A program made the translations under genes and the position numbers. Below, one piece after another: positions 33,651 through 45,206 of a stretch of 64,000 nt of DNA. This DNA comes from Charina bottae (lineage: Eukaryota; Chordata; Lepidosauria; Squamata; Charinaidae): contig JALMGJ010000005.1 in assembly GCA_023362775.1 (NCBI GenBank), forward strand, positions 68,035,463 to 68,099,462. Direction: 5' to 3'. The notes below the pieces were generated by a model. That model was given only the letters and a program-made list of their open reading frames with translations, was not told where the DNA came from and did no database searches. The number at the start of each line of letters is the position of its first letter. Position 1 is the stretch's first letter.

Positions 33651-35105
33651 ACTCTTTTGCTGGCCACTTAACTATTAAAAATTATTTTGAACAGCTTTTG
33701 TCTGTGTGGCCCTGATAGCAAATATAATTCTCTTAAGGCAATTTAAGTGAAAAATATGTATCTCTCAAAACAGTGTCCCAATCCATCTTAGAATTACTTA
33801 TGGATGTTTAGGGTGACAGTAAATTGGATGGAACATTCCTGTCTGTCAGAGAATGGTAATGTGCAAAGTGGGGTTTTTTTCCTGATCGTGAGTACACTGG
33901 TGTTGAATTATAGATTTTGGGGCGGGGGACAGGAAAACTTTGACTTTTTGAATTTTTTTTCTCTCTCTCTAGTTTTTCTACTTACATTCTTCCTCCCTTT
34001 CCACTATTTCTCTAAAAAAATAAAAACCAACCCACCAGGAGAAGCAAAAAGTAAATAACTGCAGAATCATGCTTTTTTCAGTGTATTGAATTAGAGTAAC
34101 ATTTTCCTTTTTAAGTGGGGAGTGACTGATTTGAAATGTTTTGGTTTTGTCAATCACTTGTCACAAGCCATTTCACAAATAGTAAAAAAATATGTGACAC
34201 TTTGGTGAAAGGCCTGAGTAAGCTGAGTGAGGGCCACCTCATATATCAGAGAACAGACAAGAATGACTGAATGCTTGTCATAACTCTGGGCAGTGGAAGC
34301 AAATATTCTGTGAGAAATGCATTGGTAAATAAACAGAACAAATGCATTTATTTAAGATTTGTTAGCACTTCTGTCAGAAAACCATAGCAGCATTGTATGT
34401 AAAGTAATGCATTTTGTATATGAACCAAGCTTCCTTGGGAAAGCATTTCTTCCCTTTATTCTTCCAACATTAATTCTCAACTTGTTGCCTACTCCCCTCC
34501 CCTCGATACTTCATTCTTTGAAACTTCTGGTTTGCAGTGACAATAATTTTTGTATTTCCTGCTTGGTTGAATGCTGCACATTTTAACTGGGCAAGTGTAG
34601 GAAAGCTGAATCCAGACCAAAGCAGCAGAGAGTTGGATTTCAACCTTGGTAGTTATAGGAAAGTTACTTTCGGCTACCTGATTTAATCACAATAATCAGT
34701 ATTTCTTGTCTTACAGAGTAAAATTTACTACACTTTGGTTTTCAGCTCTTGCTCTTGGTGCCATTTGCTCATTTCTATCAATATAATAAAATGATCACTC
34801 TCTAGTTTTTAGAAAAATGGATTTCTGATCGGTTTCTTTTGCTCTTCCACAACTGTAAGGAGGGGAGAGGAGACAAGGGAATGATGGAGTAGGCAGTGGC
34901 ACATGGTGGAGATGACCTCATTCCCAGGGCTTGGACGATTTTAGTCAATGATGATCCTATTTTGGCCTAAAATACCTGCACTTTGCTTCTTTAACACGAG
35001 GTGCCCAACTGAAGGCTGATTTGCAAGACTTCTGGCAAGTTGCAACATGTGACAACTCTTTATACTGTCTTTCTGATTTGCTTTAATGTTGGCTAAAGTA
35101 AAGGC

Positions 35106-35175
35106 AGGGAATCTGTAGCCTTGCATGTGCTGCTGAACTACAACTCCTACTAGCTTCAGCCAGCACAACCAATAC
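35106..35175 (+). repeat. Dispersed repeat fragment ('ctacaactcctac' type)
   Basis: 'gtagccttgcatgtgctgct', 'gaactacaactcctac' and 'cagccagcacaacc' match the order of the same lizard/bird repeat noted at 3826. Decayed. Confidence 0.45.
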
Positions 35176-35476
35176 GTAGCTAGAAAAGCAGGAAGCTGTA
35201 ATGTAGCAACATCAGGAGAAGTTTGATGTTTTATTTATTTAGAAAACATGCATCACACATTTTCATAAAAGAGGAGTTAGTGGAGTTACTGTAGTTACAA
35301 GGAGAGACAAGGAAAGCTAGGCAAGCTAGTGATCCAGTGGTAAAGAATAACTATCTAATGTTCTTCACTTGGATCAATCGTTCCTCTCCAAAGAAAAATA
35401 AGCAATGTAATTCAGTACAGTTTATGCAAGCATTGCATTTAATCCATGTATTTGCAATCCTTTTGAAAGCTGACAA

Positions 35477-35655
35477 ACCGTATATACTTGCAGATAAGCC
35501 CATCTGCAGATAAGCCAACCCTTGAATTTTTAACCAAAATACCATGAAAAATGCGCCACTCGCAAATAAGCCAACCCACATTTTTCACTGTATTTTGGTT
35601 AAAAATTCAAGATTCTGTTTATCCGTGGATGAACTTATACATGAATATACATGGG
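35477..35655. mobile_element. Fold-back MITE
   Basis: A 179-bp near-palindrome. The inner arms are perfect 22-bp inverted repeats (35521-35542 and 35590-35611) around a 47-bp centre. The outer arms (ACCGTATATACTTGC at the left, reverse complement of 'atgaatatacatggg' at the right) are diverged inverted repeats. The words 'gataagccaaccc' and 'atatactc' belong to a MITE family frequent in amniotes. No protein. Confidence 0.75.
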
Positions 35656-35682
35656 AAATATGTGTACTTTTAAAAAAGTATT

Positions 35683-35790
35683 ACCATATATACTCAGTGG
35701 ATGAGCCCATCCACCGATAAGCTGAACCTGATTTTTTGGGTGCATTTTGGCACCTAAAATTCTCAGCCTTTCCGCGGGTATGTACAGTAG
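35683..35790 (+). mobile_element. Second, partial copy of the same MITE
   Basis: 'accatatatactcagtgg', 'gatgagcccatccaccgata' and 'agctgaacctgatttttt' are colinear with the left arm at 35477. It lies 27 bp downstream in direct orientation and lacks the right arm. Confidence 0.6.
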
Positions 35791-36494
35791 ATTCATTTGA
35801 CAATTTCTGTTCTCTTGAAAATAACATCAAAATAAATGGACACCCAGTGTGTGCACATGGGATATTTTTTTCCAGATTCCAGGAGTGAAGATTGACATTT
35901 TAAAATCCCCGATGAATAATGTCTCAGGATACATTTTTGTAATGATATGCTCCTTCTGAAGGCAACAAAGCTTTCTGATAATTAATAAGCTTTGGTAAGC
36001 AAATGCAACCCAAATGGGCGCTTGATGAATAGTGCTATTGTACATTGAGAAACTATTAGCTGACTGATCAATATGGTCTGATGTCTGTTAACATGCCCTA
36101 TTAACAATGCAAAAAAGAAGGAATTTAGAAAGCTTTTAGATATTGTAGATCCCCCCTCCCACATTCTTTAATCAGTTATTTCATTATTAAAAGGATGTTT
36201 ATTTGTTTATTAGATTTATATTGGTTAGCAAATGCTTATTAAAGTACAGTGTTAAGAACATATTTCAGGAGTTAAACAGAATACATTTTAATTCATCAAT
36301 ATATAAATAGAGAGAGAGAGAGAAAGAGGGAGAGATCACAACAACTGTGTTTTTCTCTGGAAGAAATGGCAATACACTTATTGGTAGAAATACTCACTTT
36401 TTCTTTCACAAATCAAATATTCTGTTCAAGTTTACTAAACAGATATTTAACATTTCAAAGCCTTGCATAAGAAACTACCACTTTTGAAAAGGCA

Positions 36495-36565
36495 ATTAAA
36501 GGCAAACCACCCAGAGTCCCCTTTGTGGGGGGAGATGGGCGGTGATAGAAGTTGGAAAATAAAAA
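36495..36565 (+). mobile_element. L2/CR1-like LINE tail fragment
   Basis: 'aaccacccagagtcccc' ... 'ggggagatgggcggtgat' followed by an AAT-rich tail. Only the terminal ~70 bp is present. Confidence 0.65.
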
Positions 36566-36569
36566 ATTA

Positions 36570-37590
36570 ATAATTAGTAACAATGTAATTAGTAACTGTG
36601 TATTTATCTGTTATTTGTAGTGACCATCTCACTAAAAATTGTTAATGGATTTATTAACCATTTAATTCATTTATCATTTGTGCATTCATTTATCGCTGTG
36701 TGGGGTTTTTCCCCCCAAATTCAAGTATTTCTATTCCAGTTTGATCATAATAACATAGAATTACTCACATTTTCCTTCCACTAACCATTATTTCTCAAGT
36801 ATACTGCATATCATATACTATCTCCTTTCAGAAGGACAGCGCACCAAAGTAGTTAGAGAATATCAGATGCATATTGAAGATATTTTTGTTACTGTGAAGT
36901 GTTTCTAACAAGACAAAATTAATAAATATGCTTGGAAGAATAGGGAACAATTTTCAGACATGTTTATATAGGACCATTTGAAATATATGTTGCATAAAGA
37001 AAATGGCTTTGTGCTCATACATTTTGTCACAGGAAATTTTAATTCCTGCCAGCACAGGTATCTTAATTGGTTTTACTGACTGAGGTAATTTAGGGAAGCT
37101 GAGAAAAAACTTGTAATCAGAAATAAATGTATGCCCTTTATTATGCTAAGCAAAGTATTGCTTCTTTTGATTTCTGAAAAAAAGCTTAAATTAATTAACA
37201 AAATTCTTAACAGTATAGCCTTATCTAAAATCCACTATTTATTATTTCAGATATTTGTACTTCTCTTTTCTCCGCACCCCAAAAAAAGCAAGAGTTGATC
37301 AAGCTATCATGGAAAATATAGCAAAAACGTAAACGATTAAAACTTAAGAAGAACATTTTTCTATTCTTCACAAACATAAAAAAGAGGAAAATAGGCTAAT
37401 TTCTTGGGACAAAGAATTCAATATACTGTATATGTTGCTGTCATTGAGAAAACTCCTTTTGTGTTGCCACAAACCATAGTTTAAAAAAATTAAGGCAACA
37501 TACAAGAGGAGTAGATTAAAAAAAAATCCTATCCCTAGATTATGTCTCCCAGAGTTATATATAAATGTGCAGCTGTGTTCACACTATAAA
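36570..37590. other. Non-coding stretch
   Basis: AT-rich sequence with nothing classified. Confidence 0.45.
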
Positions 37591-37594
37591 TATA

Positions 37595-37790
37595 CAGTGG
37601 TGCTTAAAAGTTTGTGAACCCTTTTGAATGTTTAATATGTCTGCATAAATATGACCTAAAACATGATGTTTTCCACAAAGTCCTAAAACTAGATAAAGAG
37701 AATCCAATTAAACAAATGAGACAAAAACATTATACTTGTTCATTTATTTATTGAGGAAAATGATCCATAGTAATATATTTGTGTCTCCAT
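37595..37790 (+). mobile_element. Tc1-like end fragment, uninterrupted copy
   Basis: CAGTGGTGCTTAAAAGTTTG at a TA, then 'tgtgaacccttttgaatg', 'aaatatgacctaaaac' and 'ttatttattgaggaaaatg'. Same family as 2473-2890, and without the solo LTR. Confidence 0.75.
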
Positions 37791-38220
37791 CACTGCCTTC
37801 TCAACCCATTTACTATTCATATATTTGTTCTTAAATTCATTCCTCATTTGTTTTCTCTTATATGACCAAACCATTTTAGTGTACTTTTTAAGTATTTGTT
37901 ATTCACTTTTGTATTCAGTCCACATCCATCCTTCCTTTCTCATTTTATCTTTTCTTGTTTTTTACCAGACACAATTCTTAAGTATCCCATTACCACTGCA
38001 TTCAACATGTATGTTTTTTCTGAAATACCTAATTCTTACTTCCAGTAACAAAGTGGAGAGGAACATGCTCATGTACATAGTCATTTTCACTTCTTTTGAC
38101 AATATACATTCCTTGCAACAGACCACATTCTACCTAATACCTTTCTTCCAGATTTGATTTGTATCTTGAAAAGAGTCTAGGAGATAAAATAAACTAAATA
38201 AATTATTACATTCCCTAACC

Positions 38221-38382
38221 CAGGGCTTTCCAAAGTTTTCCCGCGGCGACACACCAACCGCCGTTGGTGTGTCACCGCAGGAAAACCCGGAAGCCATCAG
38301 CGCTTCCGGGTTTTGACACGACACATCTGGGCCCCGCAGGCGACACACTTTTGTGTCGCGACACACAGTTTGGAAAGCTCTG
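38221..38382 (+). mobile_element. hAT-type MITE, copy 2 (minimal hairpin form)
   Basis: A 162-bp element with ends CAGGGCTTTCCAAAGT and AGTTTGGAAAGCTCTG and a perfect 8-bp duplication, ccctaacc (38213-38220 and 38383-38390). The interior is two perfect hairpins: a 10-bp stem gacacaccaa/ttggtgtgtc at 38248-38273, and a 12-bp stem aaaacccggaag/cttccgggtttt at 38282-38314. These are followed by GACACAC repeats. CpGs are largely intact. It is the simplest member of the five-copy family in this window. Confidence 0.95.
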
Positions 38383-38390
38383 CCCTAACC

Positions 38391-39059
38391 TTATCTTCCA
38401 AAACTTACCTGCAAGGAAGGAGCTGAGCTGCCACAAAATGCTCCTCCTCCATTTCCATCCCAGTAAGTTGGGGACACTATAGTTAGTGAGATCAAAACCT
38501 GTTAAGAATTCCACCAGAGCCAGAAATACTAAAAACCTAACCTGTTGATATATACGTAGATGACTACACCCACAGTATTCAGCCAGCCTGAAGGCATCAA
38601 CTGGGGAAGGCTATTGTCTTCAGTTATCTGAAAATAAACTCACTTCTGAGGAGACATAACTAGCACAAAGATCCATGGAGAAATTGAGTGCTCCTACTGT
38701 GCAGGATACATTTTTCTCCAGAAATATACCAACAAATAACAGAGGCATCTGCCAGGGCCTTTTAAAAGGGTACAGGAGACAATCACTCTGGGCCCCTCTA
38801 ACACTGAAGAGGCCCCATCCAATGTGCAATATTTTCTTTTAAGTTAGGCAAAATATATAAAACACACACAGAGAGAGAACAGTAAAAATTACGGCACTGT
38901 CTCAAAGTAAGATTCAGCAAGAAGAAAGGGAGATATGTATGTTCAAATGACCATTCTCCCTCCAACTATCTCAGAGTCTTAAAACTTAAAAACATTCTAA
39001 CTTCAGCCCAGATATTATTGCATTACATAACCTTTTTATGCTATAGTGTTCTTTTTCCC
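38391..39059. other. Non-coding stretch
   Basis: No gene or repeat recognised. Confidence 0.4.
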
Positions 39060-39480
39060 TACAGAGACAGGTGGAATACCAACTAGCAGTCAGGAGACAT
39101 GATAAAAACTGCTTAATTTCACAACACATGGACAGACTCAACCATAGTTTCAACTGGAAACTGTGAGCATCCTAGACCAAGCTAAATCCAAAAATGCTAG
39201 GGAATTCCTGAAAGCTTGGCATTCAGACAAATCAGCCATCAATAGTCACATAGAGATAAGTCCACATTAACACTCCATTCAAAAGAGACAATAAAAAAGC
39301 TAAGAAGGAAACAAGAAGACCAGAACACATCCTCTCCAGCAACCAACACCCAGATAAGCAGGGATTAACCCCAGACAAACAATCAAGCAGAAAACAATAC
39401 CCCAATCAAGGAACTACCAAGGAGAAAACCACACCCCCACCAACACTGGCAGGGCAAGCTACTGTATATAAACAGGGAGC
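39060..39480 (+). pseudogene. Penelope-like retroelement fragment (C-terminal endonuclease end)
   Basis: A frame at 39163-39270 reads roughly 'VSILDQAKSKNAREFLKAW' and then 'INSHIEISPH'. It is preceded in another frame by 'HSFNWK'. This order (H..FDW, then an ILD block, then REFLEAW...INRHI) is what I know from the C-terminal GIY-YIG region of Penelope-like elements. A 3' UTR-like stretch with 'gtatataaacaggg' follows. The frame is broken between the two parts. No reverse transcriptase part is present. Confidence 0.5.
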
Positions 39481-40228
39481 AAACCCCACACTCACTAGCA
39501 CTGATGAGGTTATCTTCTTTCTTCCTCCGCAGTGGAGTAGGTGGAAGAATGGAGAGAGGTTGGGTAGGCAATACTTGGAAAAATGAATGCAAGATGACAC
39601 CCCTCCCCAAACCCCTATCTTTTTCTTCCCACCCTTCCCTTAAATTAATAGATTCTGCACAGTAAGGACTTGGTATTCTTGATTTTTCATGTACTGCCAA
39701 CTCTGGGCTGAGAGCCTTTGACCTGTGTCAGCGTGGATTTGACCAAACAGGAATACAGTTCTCAATACTGAGCCTAGAAGATTTTGGAACAAGCATACAG
39801 TATTTCCATTCTATACAAAAATGTTTGATCAGAAATTGTTTCGTGGTTAGCTTGTGAAAAATGGGCTGTGTCTGCCTGAAATGTGAATGCCTCTCATAAT
39901 GTTGTTTTATTAAATTATATTGTAATTATTATTCAAAATCTTTACACATCACCTTTCAGTCTACACCATTTCAAGATGCTGGAGAGTATAAAACACGTTC
40001 ACAACATTCATAAATCAAAAACAGATACTTTTAATGGAAAGCTATACAGGATTTAAGGAAAAGAGCAATAACCAAATAAAATAAAATAAAAATTTCCTCA
40101 TTGCTTATTCAAATGGATAGGATCAGCAGCCATGCTTTTAAAGATACATATATAGTTATCATTTCCTGTTGTGCCTCCAGTTCCTAAGAACAGCCACATG
40201 AGGATAAGTTTATAATTTTTCATATTGG
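39481..40228. other. Non-coding stretch
   Basis: No gene seen. 39900-40090 has the A/T-rich look of a decayed LINE tail ('ttcagtctacaccattt', 'aaataaaataaaataaa') without firm boundaries. Confidence 0.4.
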
Positions 40229-40240
40229 TATTTCTTATTT

Positions 40241-40573
40241 GAGGGGCGTGGTGGCTCAGCGGGTAAGACGCCAGGCTTGTCGATTGGAAGATCGCAAGTT
40301 CGGAGGTTTGAATCCCTAGCCCTGCGTGCGGAGTGAGCTCCCGCACTAGCTCCAGCTCTTGCCAACCTAGCAATTCGAAAGCATGCAAATGCAAGTAGAT
40401 TAATAGGTACCACTTCGGTGGGAAGGTAACAGCGTTCCGCGGCGTCATGCGGCCACATGACCGTGGAAGTGTCTTCGGACAACGCTGGCTCTTCGGCTAA
40501 CAAACGGAGATGAGCACCGGCCCCTAGAGTCGGACACGACTGCACAAATGTGCGGGGGGTACCTTTACCTTTT
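40241..40573 (+). mobile_element. Sauria SINE, full length
   Basis: A 333-bp tRNA-derived SINE with perfect 12-bp TSDs, tatttcttattt (40229-40240 and 40574-40585). The A box 'TGGCTCAGCGGG' and B-box region 'GGTTTGAATCCCTAG' give pol III transcription. The body contains 'gccaacctagcaattcg' and 'gtaccacttcggtggg'. The 3' part 'agagtcggacacgact' matches the BovB 3' end at 46060, and the element ends in ACCTTT repeats. This is the squamate-specific Sauria SINE family, known to use BovB for mobility. Confidence 0.95.
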
Positions 40574-40585
40574 TATTTCTTATTT

Positions 40586-42381
40586 ATTTCATTGATATAA
40601 TGTGGCCTTCAGCATTTTAAAATGTATTCAGTGATGTTTGCTCAGTTTTGTTTTGTTTTTTGAAATATCAGTGCCTTTCAGAAAATGTCTCTGGGAAATA
40701 ATACTTCTACGGCTTGGAAATTTTTGGAGTTTTCCTACTTGTAGTTTCAACTTTTAAACTACACTCAGGTTTGAAATATGCAGTGACCACAAACACATAA
40801 TGTGTAAGGTGTTTTTAAGATTGAATTCAACCTTGAAATAAAAAATGTATGTAGTCGACCTGTAGTCTAGAAAGATCAGTATGCAGAAGAAGCTGAGATT
40901 TCATCTGAACTTAGTTGAGCTTTAAAGATCTATTTATGAGATCCAATAATATACTGATGTAATTTTACTTGCCTAATAAATGTTGCTATACAGCAAAGGA
41001 CAGTAAACATTTTCACTGTTACCAACTTCTTTCAAATGGTAGGCTGTTTGAGCCATGAGTGGATGCTATTTAATAAATGTTGGCTATTTTGCCAACAATC
41101 ACAATTATTTAAAGGGTTTTCAAAAGGAAAAGAACAAATCAAATAAAACAATTACTGTTGTATCTCATTCTGAAGTTAAGTGTATTTTTATGTGGGTCTT
41201 GTTTAGTGTCTCCTCCCAGTTTTCATCCATTATCACAATAATTGAGTTTGTAGCTGGAATTAAATTTATCAAATTGCGTTATCCTCTTTTGAAATTGGAT
41301 AGGTATCCTGGCAGTAGAAGCTAGAAGTTAATCTGCTTTGCTAAAGCCTCCAGTGGCAGAGTGGCAACAGGCTCGAGAAGGCTCAAACATTTTCCTGTCA
41401 CCCTGGACACGATGTAATTTCTCCTCAATCCCTTGTGCAAATAATGACATTTGAATCGAGCATTAACAGGCTTAATTACTTTAAAATTGTCATTTTAATT
41501 TACACTGATATAGTATTGATCATACAAGCAGAGATTAAGCTGTTCACTGGAGCAGATGATGGGGAATTAAACATTAAAGGGTCCTCATGGGGCTGAGAGG
41601 GCCATCTAGAGTGTGCCAGAAGAGGAATGATATTTTTCCGTAATGAACTGGCAGTATGCGGGGACATGAATCTTTGGCCTACTGGAAAAAGGGAAATAAT
41701 GGGGTTTGGGAAGCATTAGCAGGTTATTCATTCGCTGCCATGCACCAATTCTCCGGTGATTCATCCAACTCACCAACATTTATTTATCTAGCAAATTTAA
41801 GAGTTATGACCTTTTGCTAAGTGCATTTAATATCAGTCCGAATGAAATCTTTCTGGTGTAACTTGTTAAAATATTATCCTTATTTCTGCGTAATGTTAAA
41901 TATGATTTGATTCTTCAAATATACATATGTCCAACCTGCTATATTTACAGTGTTCATAAACAATTTATGGGGTAAATGATGCAGAAGCATAGTGAGTTTG
42001 TGCGACTTGCCTCATTCAGGTCCTTGTCCTTTTGTAAAACTTTATTTAATAAATAATACTGTGGAAAATTAAAACATTATTGCATATGCTTCTGCCAGAA
42101 AAATGCCTAAATAGTTATGAAGATGAGAGTCATTTTTGCCCCATAAAGATCAGACCTGTGGTACATTTTTGTACATGTGTGTCCATGTTCGTCTGATAGA
42201 GTGTGTTGCAGCTGGTCCTATTGTTATGCATAATAAGATGATTTGGTTAATCACTTGCTTAATTCTTTTATTTTATTGAACATTTATTGCCAGGGATAAG
42301 CCCTTGGTTAGCCTTGGATCCTTTGCATTTCAGTGGGCTTTTGCTGCTCTGCCTCAGCAAAAAATGCAAGTCCAGGGAAAA
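40586..42381. other. Transposon-poor stretch
   Basis: No gene or classified repeat. The core at 41330-41930 is listed separately. Confidence 0.5.
41330..41930. promoter_or_regulatory. Possible conserved non-coding element (enhancer-like)
   Basis: 600 bp free of transposon words and low-complexity runs, with balanced composition and dense homeodomain-type TAAT/ATTA words ('gcttaattactttaaaatt'), an octamer-like 'gtgcaaataatg', and retained CpGs. This texture is typical of vertebrate developmental enhancers. No alignment was possible, so conservation is a guess. Confidence 0.35.
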
Positions 42382-42440
42382 GGAATCATAGAATTGCAGA
42401 GTTGGAAAGGATCACAAGGATTGTCTAGGTGAAAGCAGGG
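42382..42440 (-). mobile_element. CR1 LINE 3'-end scrap
   Basis: 'ggaatcatagaattgcagag' followed by 'ttggaaaggatcacaagg' and 'tgtctagg' is the reverse complement of the classic CR1 3' terminus (a CCTT...CCAACTCT...ATTCTATGATTC pattern). Very short. Confidence 0.7.
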
Positions 42441-43218
42441 CCTATACTGATAGCCTTACGGGCCACAAGTGGCCCACAGCCGATAGATTTCCATCTAATT
42501 TAGTGGCAGCATAGAATACAATTTAAGTACCTTGCTTGAAGTATATATGTTTCTGAATATACCTCTCTGCTTAAAAATCTAGATTTTACAATGTATAATT
42601 ATATATAACTTTATTGAAGGCTTGGATATTTTTCAGGTAAATATAATATTTACACAAGTTTAATAAATAAATAAATATTAATGAAATCTTTTCAGCTTAT
42701 TCTAGTCCTCATCTCCCCACTGTTTTCCTCTACTTTCATTTACAGGTGTGTTATTGTTCTAATGTGAGGCTTCCCACTTGTTTGCCATTTATGCCCACTA
42801 CATATTAATGTGGAAGTGCTAGAACGTTTAAAGCAATTTCTCTATAAAGATGAAGTTTTGAATCGATGAACAACAATCAGATTATGTTGCAGGGAGGGTC
42901 AAAGGCAACACAGTCCATATATAAAAATATATATATAAAAGTATCTGCTGTTTAACAGAAGATTGGGCAGCATTTCAAAATCATATTTGCAGGGTCAGCC
43001 GTTTTTTTCTGGGCTATCATAAAAATGACATTGTGCAGGGAAGGAAAAGGAAATATATATAGTAATTAATAAATGAATCATATTTATTGTTTAGGTTTTA
43101 TAGAATTTACACATAAGGACCTGATTAATCAATATTTCATATACATTTCTACACCATTCACTGATTTAATACACAATTATATATAATTGTAAGTTTGCAA
43201 TATTTATATTACTTCCGT
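42441..43218. other. Non-coding stretch
   Basis: AT-rich sequence, nothing classified. Confidence 0.45.
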
Positions 43219-43721
43219 CATTTGCTTTTTCTTTTTTTTATAGTAAAAAAGGGAATAAAAAGAAAAAAATAGAAGGTGCAGAAAAGAAAAATAGAAAAGA
43301 AAGAAAAACTAAGAATAAAGAAAAAGAAAATAAATATATAAAGAAGTGACTTCACCCTTCATCACAACAAGTATAAATAATTTTAGTAATCATCACCTTC
43401 TCTTAAAATACAACAAATGATCTCTTCCTCCCATATCCCATCTCTTATTTATAAACAAATCTATAAAACCTCATCATTTCAGTCCTGATGTCAGCAAAAG
43501 TCCTTTAAGGGTTACCAGAGATAACAACATATCTATTTTAACCTTGATCAAATAAACCAGCTTTATATTCCTTCTAACAATATAGATTATATTTACTTCT
43601 AACAATCTTGATCTGTAGTCCCTTCAAATAATGTCCTAGAACTTGATTTCTTTTCATTTTTTCTTTATCCCTTCTCACAAAATAATTCAAAGCTTTAACA
43701 AGCCTCTTTTGTAAATCCAAT

Positions 43722-43917
43722 TTGATGTGATGTGATATAGCCAGGAGATCACTAGGATTGACTGGCTACCGCAACTTCGAAGCTTCAGGTGTTTGCTTTG
43801 AAGTGACTGTTCTTTAGCACCACCCGGGGACACGTGTGACTTAAGGAATGTCATGGATGTGAACAGTAGTTTTTTATTGTAACGTGATGTGAATGTGCCA
43901 TACAATAAATAAATAAA
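43722..43917 (+). mobile_element. SINE-like insertion of unknown family
   Basis: 196 bp between imperfect 12-bp repeats (tgtaaatccaat at 43710-43721, tgtaaatcgaat at 43918-43929) and ending in an AAAT tail. The interior contains 'gccaggagatcactagg' and 'gtgatgtgaatgtgcc'. No clear tRNA boxes. It lies inside L1-like element B. Confidence 0.55.
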
Positions 43918-44289
43918 TGTAAATCGAATATATGAAAATTATCCAGGTCACTCTCTTGGTTTGTTATTTGTATATCCCTTTTAATTATTAAGATGTCAAC
44001 TAGTTTCTTTTGTATGTCCAGTGTACATCTTTTTCCATATCATTCTTGTAGCCTGTCATTTTAAAATCCACTTTCAAATCAGTCAATCATGTCAGGTAAT
44101 ACTTCTACCTCTTCCATAGCATCTTTTAAACACAGTCTATCTATAGAGGCAGATACTCTTAAAATTAATTTCTGGGTCTATTGTTCAAAAATATCCTTCA
44201 GTATGTCCAATGTTTTGTTTCATTCTGTATTAGTAAGTCGAATTTGAGTGTTCTTCTCCTTTAACTGTAATCTTTAGTTCCTTCTAGTT

Positions 44290-44560
44290 CAGGGCTTTCC
44301 AAAGTTTTCCTGCGGTGACACACCAACCGCCGTTGGTGTGTCGCCGCGGGAAAACCCGGAAGTGCCGCCGTTGCAGCAGCGCGCAAAAACCTGGAAGCGC
44401 TGCTGCCGCATTCGGGTTTTTGCGTGCCGCCATTGGTGTGTCACCGTGGGAAAATCTGGAAGCGCTGATGATGATCAGCGCTTCCGGGTTGTGTGGCGAC
44501 ACACCAGTCTGTGTGTGGCGACACACTTTTGTGTCGCAACACACAGTTTGGAAAGCTCTG
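44290..44560 (+). mobile_element. hAT-type MITE, copy 3 (two-unit form)
   Basis: A 271-bp element with CAGGGCTTTCCAAAGT and AGTTTGGAAAGCTCTG termini and a perfect 8-bp duplication, ttctagtt (44282-44289 and 44561-44568). Compared with copy 2 the interior unit with 'ttggtgtgtc' and 'gggaaaa' occurs twice, about 98 bp apart. A new 8-bp palindrome arm agcgctga/tcagcgct lies at 44460-44482. It sits inside L1-like element B, so it is younger than that insertion. Confidence 0.95.
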
Positions 44561-45206
44561 TTCTAGTTCCTCTAGTTCCCAATTTTAAAGTCTTATCTTA
44601 CTAGGTTTTTTTTTAAGAATTCAAAACAAGCATTTTCCCATGAGAAGGATTCTTATAATTAATTCCAAAATTTTATTTCAAATTTATCTGGACCCTTAGT
44701 CTGTTTGTAACTTTCTAAAATCAAAGTTTTAATCACCCTTTTGCTGTTTATTCTGGAAAAAAATTAAGTCCTTAAACTTGTATTTAAAACTTCTTTCGCT
44801 AAGAATTGAAAGAAACTCACGCGGTGCTATAAAATTGCTGTTCTGAAGGTTCCTAATAGCTGAAAAGCAGTTAACAAGCAGTTTCCAAAAGTGATTAGAA
44901 AAGAAAGTATGCGAACTCAGTGCCCTTTTAAAGGTCCTGACCGCGGTTAGAGCAAGATGGTTATTCCCTCATCTTCCAGAGCTCTAAACCCACCAGAGAC
45001 TGCTGTCTTGAGGTCTCCTCATGGGGAGAAGCTGTCTGAAGCACTTTTAGACAATCTCAAGTCCTCTCCTTGTCCGGAGAAGAATTACGAAGAGCTGGTC
45101 TACTCGCTGGCTCTCCATTCAGACGCAGTTGTCAGCTCCACTTTTCGCGGAGCCGTCTTCAGTTCGCCATTTCTTCCCCGGAAGTCCCTGCCATTTGCTT
45201 TTTCTT

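Larger units (their letters stand above)
31169..35105. other. Gene-free stretch with several motif-rich repeats
   Basis: No supported gene. Contains three members of the TGATGTCA/ATGCAAAT repeat and a decayed LINE tail at about 33341-33420. The rest is unclassified. Confidence 0.5.
43234..45191 (-). mobile_element. 2-kb non-autonomous L1-like element B, 15-bp TSD
   Basis: A 1958-bp minus-strand insertion with perfect 15-bp duplications, catttgctttttctt (43219-43233 and 45192-45206). The 5' end reads GCAGGGACTTCCGGGG and 'gaaatggcgaac', and the first 250 bp are CpG-rich. The 3' end is A-rich. Like element A it has 'gacttc' plus 'caacaag' about 150 bp from the 3' end and no reverse transcriptase. 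Two later insertions sit inside (43722-43917 and the hAT MITE at 44290-44560), giving about 1.47 kb of original sequence. It has no long ORF. Confidence 0.82.

Noticed and set aside
40241..40320. tRNA genes at 40241, 60071 and 27573
   Set aside because: The A and B boxes belong to SINE heads. They are followed by SINE bodies, LINE-like tails and TSDs, and the cloverleaf is not kept.
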